Shown here in pieces: positions 19,290 through 28,141 of a DNA stretch of 55,953 nucleotides. Location: the NCBI RefSeq assembly GCF_018861005.1, contig NZ_JAHKQL010000031.1, forward strand, positions 353,181 to 409,133. The letters run 5' to 3'. This DNA comes from Polaribacter vadi. Lineage in GTDB: Bacteria > Bacteroidota > Bacteroidia > Flavobacteriales > Flavobacteriaceae. Made by a program: the position numbers and the translations under genes. The notes under the pieces are model-generated. The model was given only the letters and a program-made list of their open reading frames with translations, had not been told where the DNA came from and did not search any database. How positions within the stretch are numbered: position 1 is the first letter of the stretch; every line of letters starts with the position of its first letter.

Positions 19290-20699
19290 ATGAATAAAAA
19301 TCTTTTTTATCTATTGCTTTTTCTTTTAATCTCATGTAACACTAATGAGTTTACTGAAGATGATTATATAGAAATTAATTATGAATTAGATGAAGAAAAC
19401 TTGGTTTCTCATCTATCTATTGAAGCTTTTACTGCAGACAAAGCATTTGGTAGAGGGATCCCTGAATTGTCTGACTTAGAACTTTCTTTTTTTGGAGTTG
19501 GTAATGCCATGTTCGATCAAAGTTGGGTTTCTGCTCCTGCTTCAACAACATCTAGAGACGGTTTAGGACCTATATTTAATGCAAGAGCTTGTAGCGCATG
19601 TCATTTAAGAGATGGTAGAGGAATACCTCTTTTAGAAAGTGGAGATGGTTCTGAAGGCTTTTTAATTCGTTTAAGTTCTGGCAATAATCCAATAACAGGA
19701 CCTATTCCATTTCCCAATTATGGTAATCAATTACAAGATGATTCTAATAATGGAATATTAAAAGAAGCAGACATCAATGTAAGTTACGAAATTATAACTG
19801 GTAATTATCCTGATGGAACATCTTATGAATTAAAAAAACCTATTTACAGTTTAGTAAATGGTAATTATGGAAATTTAGCTGGTGCACATCAATCTCCTAG
19901 AGTTGGTCAGCAAGTTATAGGTTTAGGTTTTATTGATGCTTTAAGTGAACAAAGTATTATAGAAAATGAAGATATAAATGACATTAATGGTGATGGAATT
20001 TCTGGTAAAGCAAACTATGTTTGGAATATAAAAGAAAACAAAAGCACAATTGGTAAATTTGGTTGGAAAGCCAATCAACCTACTTTAGAACAACAAATAT
20101 CTGCTGCTTTTAATGGTGATATGGGTTTAACAACTACACTTTTCCCTGAAGAAAATTGTCCTAAAGGTGTAGATTGTTCCTCTATAACAAATGGTATAAA
20201 TCCTGGAGAAATTGTAGAAGTTACAGACACTCAAATGAGTAGAATGATGGTTTACATGAGTAGTATATCTGTTCCTATTAGAAGAGATTTCAAAACATAT
20301 AATGTGCAAAAAGGTAAAGAATTATTTAACGAACTAGCTTGTGTAAAATGCCATATAAACAATTTTACAACAAGTAATTTTGACTTATTACCACAAATGA
20401 GTAATATAACAATTCGTCCTTATTCTGATTTTTTATTACATGATATGGGTGATGCTCTTTCTGATAATAGTGCAGATTTTTTAGCATCTGGTAATGAATG
20501 GAGAACCCAACCTCTTTGGGGTTTAGGTATGATAGAATTTGTGAATGATCATACATTTCTTTTACATGATGGTAGAGCTAGAAACGTAGAAGAAGCTATT
20601 TTGTGGCATGGAGGTGAAGCAGAAACTTCAAAAAATAATTATATGAACTTAAGTGCAGAAGAACGCGAACAAGTACTTAGTTTTTTAAATTCTTTATAA
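19290..20699 (+). CDS. Di-heme c-type cytochrome oxidoreductase (DUF1111/DHOR) lipoprotein
   Basis: A 469-residue lipoprotein (lipobox ISC, C16) of the di-heme oxidoreductase family once named thiol oxidoreductase or DUF1111. Two CxxCH haem c sites are present: CSACH (101-105) and CVKCH (351-355). Family landmarks include GLGPIFNARACSACH, the RRDFKTYNVQKGKELF lead-in to the second haem, the HDMGDALSDN loop and the C-terminal LLHDGRARNVEEAILWHGGE block. It would sit on the periplasmic face and move electrons, perhaps changing the redox state of the metal bound by the imelysins. It abuts the second imelysin gene with no gap. Confidence 0.93.
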   Translation: MNKNLFYLLLFLLISCNTNEFTEDDYIEINYELDEENLVSHLSIEAFTADKAFGRGIPELSDLELSFFGVGNAMFDQSWVSAPASTTSRDGLGPIFNARACSACHLRDGRGIPLLESGDGSEGFLIRLSSGNNPITGPIPFPNYGNQLQDDSNNGILKEADINVSYEIITGNYPDGTSYELKKPIYSLVNGNYGNLAGAHQSPRVGQQVIGLGFIDALSEQSIIENEDINDINGDGISGKANYVWNIKENKSTIGKFGWKANQPTLEQQISAAFNGDMGLTTTLFPEENCPKGVDCSSITNGINPGEIVEVTDTQMSRMMVYMSSISVPIRRDFKTYNVQKGKELFNELACVKCHINNFTTSNFDLLPQMSNITIRPYSDFLLHDMGDALSDNSADFLASGNEWRTQPLWGLGMIEFVNDHTFLLHDGRARNVEEAILWHGGEAETSKNNYMNLSAEEREQVLSFLNSL

Positions 20700-21764
20700 A
20701 TGAAAAAGTATTTTATATTTTTAATAATTACAACAATAATTGTTTTAGCTTGTAATAAAAGTGATGAAAACACATCTACAATAGACACTTTTCATCAAGA
20801 ATATTACAATGTTAATATCTATCCAGCTTTAATTAATTTTAAAACAGAAATTGAAGAACAAGTTAATTTAACAGCACAATTTAAATCTTCTAAAACAGAA
20901 GAAAACTTTAATAATTTAAAAGAGCAATGGTTAGTTACTGCAAAATCTTATGCTAAAATAAGTGCATATAATCTGGTTGCTATAAAAACACTTTTTTACG
21001 ATATTCTCATTTATAATTTTTCTATAAATACAACTACCATAGAAAATAACATTTTAGAAAACGTTACTTTTAATTCTGATTATTTTAATACAAAAAGTAC
21101 AGCTTCTAAAGGTTTAGGAACCTTAGAATATCTCTTATACAACAATCAAGATAGTCACAAAGCATTTAAATTATTACAAGAAAACCCTAATAGAATAAAT
21201 TATTTAGAAGGTGTTTCTAATGAAGTTTTAGTGCAAAGCAATTTATTAATCGAATTTTGGGAAACCGAGTATAAAGAAGATTTTATAAATTCTACAAGTA
21301 TTTCTTGTACCCAAAACGCACGTTGTTTAGCATTTAATCAATTAATTAATGTTTTAGATGTAATTAGAGTTACTAAAGTTGGTAAACCTGCAGGTCTAGA
21401 AAACTCATCAAATTCATCTGTTGAATCTTTAGAAGCCTTTAGAAGCGAAAGTTCTTTAGAATTGATAAAAAGTGCTATTGAAGAAGTAGAAAATGCCTAC
21501 TCTAATAGTAGCGTTAATTTTGCTGATTTAGTTGATGAAATAGCTGATTCATCAGAAATATCTACTGCAATTGATGCTAGTTTTAACGATGTTTATATAC
21601 ATATAAATGCTATTAACACTAGCTTATATACTGCTATAATAAACGATAATTCTAATGTAGATGCTCTGTATACTTCTTTATTTGACTTGGTAAAATATTT
21701 TTCTGTTGATGCAGCTAGTACATTATCTGTTAATGTATTACCCACAGATAATGATGGTGATTAA
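20700..21764 (+). CDS. Imelysin-like lipoprotein with altered motif
   Basis: A 354-residue lipoprotein (lipobox VLAC, C18) of the imelysin superfamily. The motif position reads GLGTLE (138-143): the histidine of GxHxxE is replaced by glycine while the glutamate remains, followed by the usual EYLLY. The second half keeps ARCLAFNQLINVLDVIRVTKVGKPAG and the sequence ends in the acidic tail TDNDGD, also found (DSDGD) in the third imelysin of the cluster. Its start codon directly follows the stop of the di-heme gene, so they are one operon. Its stop codon overlaps that of the convergent TonB receptor gene. Confidence 0.87.
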   Translation: MKKYFIFLIITTIIVLACNKSDENTSTIDTFHQEYYNVNIYPALINFKTEIEEQVNLTAQFKSSKTEENFNNLKEQWLVTAKSYAKISAYNLVAIKTLFYDILIYNFSINTTTIENNILENVTFNSDYFNTKSTASKGLGTLEYLLYNNQDSHKAFKLLQENPNRINYLEGVSNEVLVQSNLLIEFWETEYKEDFINSTSISCTQNARCLAFNQLINVLDVIRVTKVGKPAGLENSSNSSVESLEAFRSESSLELIKSAIEEVENAYSNSSVNFADLVDEIADSSEISTAIDASFNDVYIHINAINTSLYTAIINDNSNVDALYTSLFDLVKYFSVDAASTLSVNVLPTDNDGD

Positions 21765-24187
21765 AATTTAAACTCTAAAGTAACATAATAATTTCTTGGT
21801 GATGAAGGTATTATACCTGGACCAGGATAACCTGTTGCTCTTCTTGTAAAATAAGTTTTATCTAATAGATTATTTACACCTGTTTCTATTTTCATGAATT
21901 TATAGGTATAAGATGCAGAAAAATCTAAAATGCTATATGCAGGTATTAAACCTCTAACTGCATTAGCTTCATCAGAAATTATAGTATTATTGGCATCATT
22001 AAATTGTTCTGATAAATAACTGTATTGCAAGCTTGTTAAGAAATTATCAATTCCAAAACGTATACCTGATTTAATATTAACATCTGGCACAAACTCAACT
22101 TTATTACCTTCAATTCCGTTTTCTTTTGCTTCTGTGTATTTTGAGTTAATGAAAGACGAATTTAAAAACACATTAAAACTATAATTATTATTCATCTTAA
22201 ATATTTTTTTCAGGTTAAAATCAATTAAAGATTCTATACCTAAAATTCTAGCTTTACCCACATTTGTTCTTAATAAACCAACATTATTTACAGGCGGAAT
22301 TGTTGTAAAAACATCACCAATTCTGTTGTTGTAGAATAATGAAAACACATTTGCATCAAAAGAAATTAAGTTTTTATAATTGCCTCTAAAACCAACATCC
22401 GAAGTAAAACCTTTTTCATCTTCTAAATCAGTATCTACTGCATTTGCAGGGTTTACAATATTTACATCAGAAAAAGTGATAGATCTATAATTCTGAGAAA
22501 CATTGGCATAAAACTCTAAAGATTTAGCTTTTTTATAGCTAAAACCAATACCAAATAAACCAAAAGAACGCTCTTTTGTTATATTATCAGATTCTTCTAT
22601 GGCACCAATAGGATTTCCTGCACCATCAAAATTAGTTCGCTTTTTTGTTCCATTACTACCTGTGTTTATATACTCGAAACGAAAACCTGGAGTTACAGAA
22701 AATTTATCGTTTACATAAAAAATATTTTCACCAAAGATGGCAACATTTTCATTAGGGTTTTCAAAATCGGATTGATATTGATAATTAGGAAATTGATCTA
22801 TTGCTGATGTAAAATTAGCATCACTACCATCTGTTCCTGGTCCTTGAAAAGAACTATTGTCTGCTTTATAATACTTGGCTCCTATTAAATATGTTGCCTT
22901 TTTATTAAAAATGGTATAATTATTTACAAAACGAGTTTCAAATCCGAAGTTATTAAAATCACCAATAATTAATTCTCTTGCACCAAAATCGTCTGAGTTT
23001 GCAACTCTTGCAATTCTATAACCTACTGCTTTTCTAGACGCATTTAATCCGAAGAAATTAAAGCTGAATTTAGTGTTTTCAGTAAAATCATAATTATATT
23101 TTAAATTATATAATAACCAATCTACTTTAAAAAAATTACGTGTTCTATTGCTCTGAAAAGGATCTTCTGCAAACATATTATCTGTTAAACCTCCTGCTTG
23201 CTGTGCTAAATAATCTAAGTAAGAAATTTCTAAAGCAACATTACTTTTTGTATTTATTTTATACCCTAAGTGTAAAAATGCATTTTTAGAATCGAAGTTA
23301 GAATTTGGTCTAAAACCATCTCCTTTTTTATAATTGAAATACGCATAGTAACTCAACTTATTTTTAGTACCACTTACACTCGTAAAATTGGTGTACAACC
23401 CAAAACTCCCCACAGTATTTCTGGTAATAATTTCTAATTCTTTATTTGGATTTGGCTGTTTCATTACAAAGTTGATTAACCCTCCAAACTGCGTTCCATA
23501 CTGCAAAGAAGCTGCACCTCTAATTACTTGAATTTCTTGCAAACCTTCAGAAGCTGGTGTGTAATAACTTTCTGGATACCCCAAAACATCTGCGCTAATA
23601 TCATAACCATTTTGACGTGTGTTAAAATTCGTTGTTCTATTGGGGTCTAAACCTCTACCACCAATATTTAACTGTAAACCTGCATCATCATTTTCAAAAA
23701 TATTTAACCCAGCAATTTGATTGTAAATTTGTCTTGCATTGTTACTTGCCAAGTTTGCTGTAGATTGATTTACCAAAATAACCTCAGTTTTTTTACCTGC
23801 ATAAATAGAAGTACCAACAACATCTTTTAAGCGCTTTAATTCAAACACTTTCTTTTTATTGGCTTGAATTTGAATTTCTGATAATTCTTGGGATAAAACT
23901 TCTAAAACAACAGTTAAATCTTTATACTGATTAGATGTTATTGTTACGTTCTTCACACTATAATTATCAAGATAAAAAAGTAATGACAAACTTTCTTTTT
24001 CTGTAGAAAAACTAAAGTTACCATTAGTATTTGTTTGCGCTAATAAACCACCATTTTCATTATAAATCTGTACTTTATTCAGTATTTTTTTTTCTTGATT
24101 AACAACTGTACCTGTAACTTTAAACTGACTAAAAGCAACAAAACTAGTTAAGAAAATTAGTGCTGTAATTAAGTTTTTAAATATCAT
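21761..24187 (-). CDS. TonB-dependent outer-membrane receptor, FecA-like
   Basis: An 808-residue outer-membrane receptor. After the signal peptide (to about residue 20, FVAFSQ) comes a carboxypeptidase-regulatory-like Ig domain (FKVTGTVVNQEKKILNKVQIYN, about 22-105), then the plug domain (about 115-240, including IRGAASLQYGTQFGGLINFVMKQ) and a 22-strand type barrel ending in YYVTLEFKF. TonB receptors import siderophores, haem or other metal complexes. The FecA-like plug and imelysin neighbours favour iron. It follows the carboxylase homologue after one base, so the two are co-transcribed. Confidence 0.93.
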   Translation of the reverse strand: MIFKNLITALIFLTSFVAFSQFKVTGTVVNQEKKILNKVQIYNENGGLLAQTNTNGNFSFSTEKESLSLLFYLDNYSVKNVTITSNQYKDLTVVLEVLSQELSEIQIQANKKKVFELKRLKDVVGTSIYAGKKTEVILVNQSTANLASNNARQIYNQIAGLNIFENDDAGLQLNIGGRGLDPNRTTNFNTRQNGYDISADVLGYPESYYTPASEGLQEIQVIRGAASLQYGTQFGGLINFVMKQPNPNKELEIITRNTVGSFGLYTNFTSVSGTKNKLSYYAYFNYKKGDGFRPNSNFDSKNAFLHLGYKINTKSNVALEISYLDYLAQQAGGLTDNMFAEDPFQSNRTRNFFKVDWLLYNLKYNYDFTENTKFSFNFFGLNASRKAVGYRIARVANSDDFGARELIIGDFNNFGFETRFVNNYTIFNKKATYLIGAKYYKADNSSFQGPGTDGSDANFTSAIDQFPNYQYQSDFENPNENVAIFGENIFYVNDKFSVTPGFRFEYINTGSNGTKKRTNFDGAGNPIGAIEESDNITKERSFGLFGIGFSYKKAKSLEFYANVSQNYRSITFSDVNIVNPANAVDTDLEDEKGFTSDVGFRGNYKNLISFDANVFSLFYNNRIGDVFTTIPPVNNVGLLRTNVGKARILGIESLIDFNLKKIFKMNNNYSFNVFLNSSFINSKYTEAKENGIEGNKVEFVPDVNIKSGIRFGIDNFLTSLQYSYLSEQFNDANNTIISDEANAVRGLIPAYSILDFSASYTYKFMKIETGVNNLLDKTYFTRRATGYPGPGIIPSSPRNYYVTLEFKF

Positions 24188-24188
24188 A

Positions 24189-25577
24189 TTAAATACCTTT
24201 AATTTTTACTTTTGATGAAAATGGAACAATCCAATCTTTTTGCTTAAAACTTTCTTTTTGCTGATATAAATCTACTTTTGGATTGATAAAAACAGTACTC
24301 ATTCTACCATTCAAAGCCACATAACTATTTACAAAAACTTGTACATTTTTATGTCCTTGACTTGTAAAATGATCTCCTAAATAGTGTGCATACTCCAAAA
24401 TAAAATCGGGCTGAAAACTCATTTGTTTTTCTTGATAAAGTGATAAAAAATCAGAATTATCAATATAAAAGAAAGCTTTTGTTTTAGCATCTACAATTTT
24501 AAAATTGGCATAACCTGCTTTTTCCATTAACATAACTCTCCAAGAAAAACGATAGCCTTCTTCTGTCCAAAATAATTCTCCAGGGTATAAAATATTTCGA
24601 AAAGGAAATGTAATTTGAATCAATAAAAACAAGCCTAAAATAGGATAAATGAATTGTTTTTTTGTTTTTGAAAAAGTAAAGTTATTTTTGATAATAGAAG
24701 AAGTTTTCGACTTCGCTTTAAATGACAGTTTTAACAAGAAATATTCTATTTTATCAATTATCTTTTGATGAAAATTAGCATCAAAAAATATCAAGGTAGA
24801 AACTATCATTATAAAGGGAAACATGCCAATTGGGAATAAAACTCTTGTAAAAACATGAAAAAACACCACCAAAACAAAGGCTAACATTCTTGTTCTTTTG
24901 TATAATAATAAAAATGGAATGAATAAATCATACAACAAACCTCCATAACTCATTGTGTAATGAAACCAGTCTTGTTGCATAAAACTATTGCCAATTAAAG
25001 GTAAATCGTATTTAGAAGGTAACCAGATTTTTAAAGGCATTGCCCTAAATAACCAATCTGAATTTAATTTGGCTAAACCAGCATAAAAATAGACAATACC
25101 TAAAACTAGTTTTATACTATCTATTGTCCATTTTGGAATGTTCTTATATATTACTTTCTTTTTTAAAGAATCTAAAGAAAAATATGCGTTTGCTGGTAAA
25201 AAAATCATTAAGAAACTTAAAACACTTATAAAATAATAGTGGTTTAAATAGGTAGTTTTGTCCATCAATTCAATGTATGTAAAAGACAGAAAAAATGTAA
25301 TAATTGCAATTCTATATTTATAACCAATTGCTACAAATATTGCTGATAAGCCACAAATTACAAATACTAAATAAGTATAAATTCCTAAAGGTTTTATCCA
25401 ACTAAAACCATAATAAGAAAAATGAAATTTTGGTTCTAAATAGAGGGTTTCTATCCAACCATTTGCCCAAAACCTTATGATACTTGCCAACATCATTAAA
25501 CCAAAAAACAAACGAAAAACAGCTAAAGGAGCTGCATTTGTTTGCTTTTGTAAGTAATGTTCTAATTTTTTTATCAT
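24189..25577 (-). CDS. HTTM-domain protein, vitamin K-dependent gamma-carboxylase homologue
   Basis: A 462-residue membrane protein matching the bacterial relatives of the vitamin K-dependent gamma-glutamyl carboxylase (GGCX), annotated as HTTM domain proteins. The N-terminal two thirds hold about seven membrane segments, the rest a soluble beta-rich domain (from about residue 330, WTEEGYRFSWRVMLMEK). Compared with human GGCX from memory, H113 (YLNHYY) corresponds to H160 and K170 (AGLAKLNSDW) to the base K218, so key residues seem kept. Flavobacteria make menaquinone, a possible cofactor. It is one base from the TonB receptor and downstream of the third imelysin gene. Whether it carboxylates anything in this cluster is unknown. 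Confidence 0.85.
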   Translation of the reverse strand: MIKKLEHYLQKQTNAAPLAVFRLFFGLMMLASIIRFWANGWIETLYLEPKFHFSYYGFSWIKPLGIYTYLVFVICGLSAIFVAIGYKYRIAIITFFLSFTYIELMDKTTYLNHYYFISVLSFLMIFLPANAYFSLDSLKKKVIYKNIPKWTIDSIKLVLGIVYFYAGLAKLNSDWLFRAMPLKIWLPSKYDLPLIGNSFMQQDWFHYTMSYGGLLYDLFIPFLLLYKRTRMLAFVLVVFFHVFTRVLFPIGMFPFIMIVSTLIFFDANFHQKIIDKIEYFLLKLSFKAKSKTSSIIKNNFTFSKTKKQFIYPILGLFLLIQITFPFRNILYPGELFWTEEGYRFSWRVMLMEKAGYANFKIVDAKTKAFFYIDNSDFLSLYQEKQMSFQPDFILEYAHYLGDHFTSQGHKNVQVFVNSYVALNGRMSTVFINPKVDLYQQKESFKQKDWIVPFSSKVKIKGI

Positions 25578-25580
25578 TCT

Positions 25581-25623
25581 AAAAAAACGAAAAGTTATTC
25601 TTAATTATAAGAATAACTTTTCG
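25581..25623 (-). terminator. Terminator between the third imelysin gene and the HTTM gene
   Basis: Perfect 15-base stem (25588-25602 with 25609-25623) with a six-base loop, followed on the minus strand by seven T. It lies after the imelysin stop and four bases before the HTTM start, so it probably ends or attenuates transcription into HTTM-TonB. Confidence 0.8.
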
Positions 25624-25649
25624 TTAAATTTTATATTTAAATTCTGTTG

Positions 25650-26756
25650 TTAATCTCCATCACTATCAACAAAAATAATGCTAATATTTAATGCAGAAGC
25701 CATGTCTACTTTTAGAAAAACTACTAGTTTTTGTAATTCGTCATAAGCCAATGTCATTTGTGTATTGTCTGTATTTACTTGCTCAAAGAAATTAGCATTT
25801 AAACTTTGTATTTGTGTTTCTGCAGTACTTAATTGATTTGTAATACTAGTTACTAAATCTTGCCTATCTAAAGCTTGTAAATACTGTTGAAAACTAGATT
25901 TACCAGAAATAGAAGTTCCTTTAAAATTACCAACAAATAAGTTTTGAAACCCGTCTAAAGCTTGTAAAGCTAATTCTTTAGAAATATCTTTTCTATAAAA
26001 AGCTTCTACTTTTTCTGGTAAAGTTGTTGATGAGAAAACACCTGCAGGAATTCCGAATTTATTAGCTCTTATATTTTTTTCATAGAACTCAATATAATCA
26101 TTCAAAAATTTATTTAGCGCACTTGTTGCTGTGTTTCCTGTGCTTGCAACAAACTCATCTCTATAAGAAGTTGTCCAATCATTTAAAACCTGAGTTGTTA
26201 AACTACTCATTTGATTTAAAACATTAGTAACATAATCCTTATAACCTTCTGCATTTGCATCTGTTGTAAATTTAGCTAATATATTTGCATCAGTATCTGC
26301 AATACCATATAGCAAATAATCTAAAGCTGGGAAACCTTGTGCATCTTGATAGTTTACATTGTCTAAATCGTAACTTCCGTTAGCAATATTAGTCTCTACA
26401 TCTGCAACAGTAAGCGGATAAATGTTCATGTAAAATTTATATTGCAACTCTTCTGCTTTACCAATATTATACATTTCTATATTTTGGTATTCTTTATAAG
26501 CAGTAAACCAAGAAGTTCTTAAAGCTTCTAAATTTGTTTGATTAGGAGTTGTTACAAAAACATTTCCAGCAGCTTTTAAACTACTCATTTCAGTATCAAA
26601 ATCTTGTAAAGAAGGGATAATAATATTATCAGCAATATGTGTTAACATTACACCTCTATCAAAATTATCTGTTACCTCTGGTTCATTTTCTGTTGATGAA
26701 CTACAAGCGTAAATGACTGTAATTAAAAAGGCAAGAATTGTTATTTTTTTGAACAT
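25650..26756 (-). CDS. Imelysin-like lipoprotein with strongly altered motif
   Basis: A 368-residue lipoprotein (lipobox IYAC, C18) of the imelysin superfamily. The expected GxHxxE reads GFPALD (141-146), so both the histidine and the glutamate are changed, although the following DYLLYG is kept. The region ANKFGIPAGVFSS parallels GKPAGLENS of the second imelysin, and both end in a D-x-DGD acidic tail. This pair therefore forms a branch distinct from the canonical imelysin at 17988. A long inverted repeat lies directly upstream and overlaps a -7 element (minus-strand TACTTTTG, 26786-26793). Confidence 0.85.
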   Translation of the reverse strand: MFKKITILAFLITVIYACSSSTENEPEVTDNFDRGVMLTHIADNIIIPSLQDFDTEMSSLKAAGNVFVTTPNQTNLEALRTSWFTAYKEYQNIEMYNIGKAEELQYKFYMNIYPLTVADVETNIANGSYDLDNVNYQDAQGFPALDYLLYGIADTDANILAKFTTDANAEGYKDYVTNVLNQMSSLTTQVLNDWTTSYRDEFVASTGNTATSALNKFLNDYIEFYEKNIRANKFGIPAGVFSSTTLPEKVEAFYRKDISKELALQALDGFQNLFVGNFKGTSISGKSSFQQYLQALDRQDLVTSITNQLSTAETQIQSLNANFFEQVNTDNTQMTLAYDELQKLVVFLKVDMASALNISIIFVDSDGD

Positions 26757-26786
26757 TTTATTTCTATTTATTCTAAATAAAGAAAC

Positions 26787-26830
26787 AAAAGTAGTAAAAT
26801 GTAAAAAAACTTTTACCTTTTACCACTTTT
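26787..26830 (-). promoter_or_regulatory. Long inverted repeat overlapping the third imelysin promoter
   Basis: Arms of 20 bases (26787-26806 and 26811-26830) pair with two mismatches around a four-base spacer. The repeat overlaps the -7 element at 26786-26793 and lies between the DUF4856 stop and the imelysin start. It could be an operator, or in RNA a hairpin ending the DUF4856 message. Confidence 0.5.
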
Positions 26831-26843
26831 AATTTTAATATTA

Positions 26844-28034
26844 TTAATTAGCTGCTTGTTCTAATGTAAAATTAAATTTAGCTGAAATAGTTGTAGAAAT
26901 ATCATCTAAAGTAGCATCTGTAAGATCCCAAAAACCATTACCTTCTAATAAAGTAGCAACAAAAGTATCTACTTCTGTTTTAGTAAAATAAGGTAAATCA
27001 GAATTTGGTTGTCTTGTAAATTGTAAACTGTAAACAAAACCTAAACCTTCTGATAAATCGTGAAATGCAGATGCATTATCTGTACCTAAAGTAGCTTTAG
27101 CTTGTTGTAAATAATATACTGCTCTAATACCAACAATTTCAGAGATTTTTTCTTTTAAAATTTCTGCTTGTGCATCTCTAGTTGTATAATCTTTAGCTAC
27201 AATTGCAGCTCTACCTAATTTAAAAGCGTCATAAATATCAGAAGCAATACCTGCAAAATCATCATCTCCTTCTACTCTACTTAAATACTTATTTAAAAAA
27301 GAATCTATATTTAAAACTGGCGCAGTTACATCTACTTCATTACCATATAAATAACCAAAGGCTTCATCCCATTTATGCTCCATGTTTGTATATACTTTAT
27401 CAGTAGCAACTACATCATTATCATTATCTGCTCTATTTGTACCTTCATCTAAAACTGCAGTACTCAAATAATTATTTAAAATTTGATCTACCATTAAACC
27501 ACCAATTAAACTTTTATTTATCATTTGGTTTAACTCTAAACCTTGTGCAGTTACAAATCTTTCAGAACCACCACCTGCTTCTTGAATTTTACCAGCTACA
27601 CCTGTACTTGCATTTACACTCCAATTAGGAAAAACATCATTTACCTGAGCTGAAATCCAAGAATCAAATTGAGTTTTAATAGCTGTAGCATCTGTTGTAT
27701 TTGCAGCATAAAAATCTGTAGAAGCAGCTGTTTTACTTCTTAAGTTTTTAGAAGATGCATTTAAATCTGTATCAGAAAAGTCATTATCTCCTTCTGCATG
27801 AGCAAATTTAGCATTTAAAGAAGCTGTTGTTTCTGTTGTTACTGTCAATGCTGAAACAAACTCATTACCCATCTGAATTCTAGTAGTTTGCCCATTAAAA
27901 TCTACTGTAGACTCTCCATTTCTTTCGAATGTATAAGTTGCTGGTGCCTCTGTCATTGTTGTTTCATTTTCATTGTTATTACAAGAAAATAATAGTGTTG
28001 AAACTAAAGCGAGTGATAAAATTACTTTTTTCAT
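26844..28034 (-). CDS. DUF4856 family lipoprotein
   Basis: A 396-residue lipoprotein (signal peptide to FSC, C18) of family DUF4856, which in Bacteroidetes is regularly found beside imelysin genes. The body is largely helical, with conserved stretches YTFERNGESTVDFNGQTTRI at the start, HKWDEAFGYLYGNEVD in the middle and HDLSEGLGFVYSLQF near the end. The last resembles the GLG-x-x-E/Y motif region of the neighbouring imelysins, which suggests, but does not prove, a shared fold. It is the first gene of the minus-strand half of the cluster and has the best promoter in the window. Confidence 0.88.
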   Translation of the reverse strand: MKKVILSLALVSTLLFSCNNNENETTMTEAPATYTFERNGESTVDFNGQTTRIQMGNEFVSALTVTTETTASLNAKFAHAEGDNDFSDTDLNASSKNLRSKTAASTDFYAANTTDATAIKTQFDSWISAQVNDVFPNWSVNASTGVAGKIQEAGGGSERFVTAQGLELNQMINKSLIGGLMVDQILNNYLSTAVLDEGTNRADNDNDVVATDKVYTNMEHKWDEAFGYLYGNEVDVTAPVLNIDSFLNKYLSRVEGDDDFAGIASDIYDAFKLGRAAIVAKDYTTRDAQAEILKEKISEIVGIRAVYYLQQAKATLGTDNASAFHDLSEGLGFVYSLQFTRQPNSDLPYFTKTEVDTFVATLLEGNGFWDLTDATLDDISTTISAKFNFTLEQAAN

Positions 28035-28074
28035 TTTTATTTAGATTAACTTAAAATAGTATATTAATTGCGTG

Positions 28075-28106
28075 CAAATATACTATCCAAAGTTAATTTC
28101 ATCAAA
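28075..28106 (-). promoter_or_regulatory. Bacteroidetes-type promoter of the DUF4856 gene
   Basis: Minus strand: TTTG, 20 bases, TATATTTG, a full match to the -33/-7 consensus. Predicted leader of about 34 bases. It probably drives DUF4856 and at least the third imelysin gene. Confidence 0.65.
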
Positions 28107-28141
28107 CTTTATTAAGAATAAATAAAAATAATTTATAATAA

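Noticed and set aside
27437..27628. Plus-strand frame inside the DUF4856 gene, Leu/His-rich
   Set aside because: Antisense shadow of a real coding region; composition is typical of reverse-complemented AT-rich genes.
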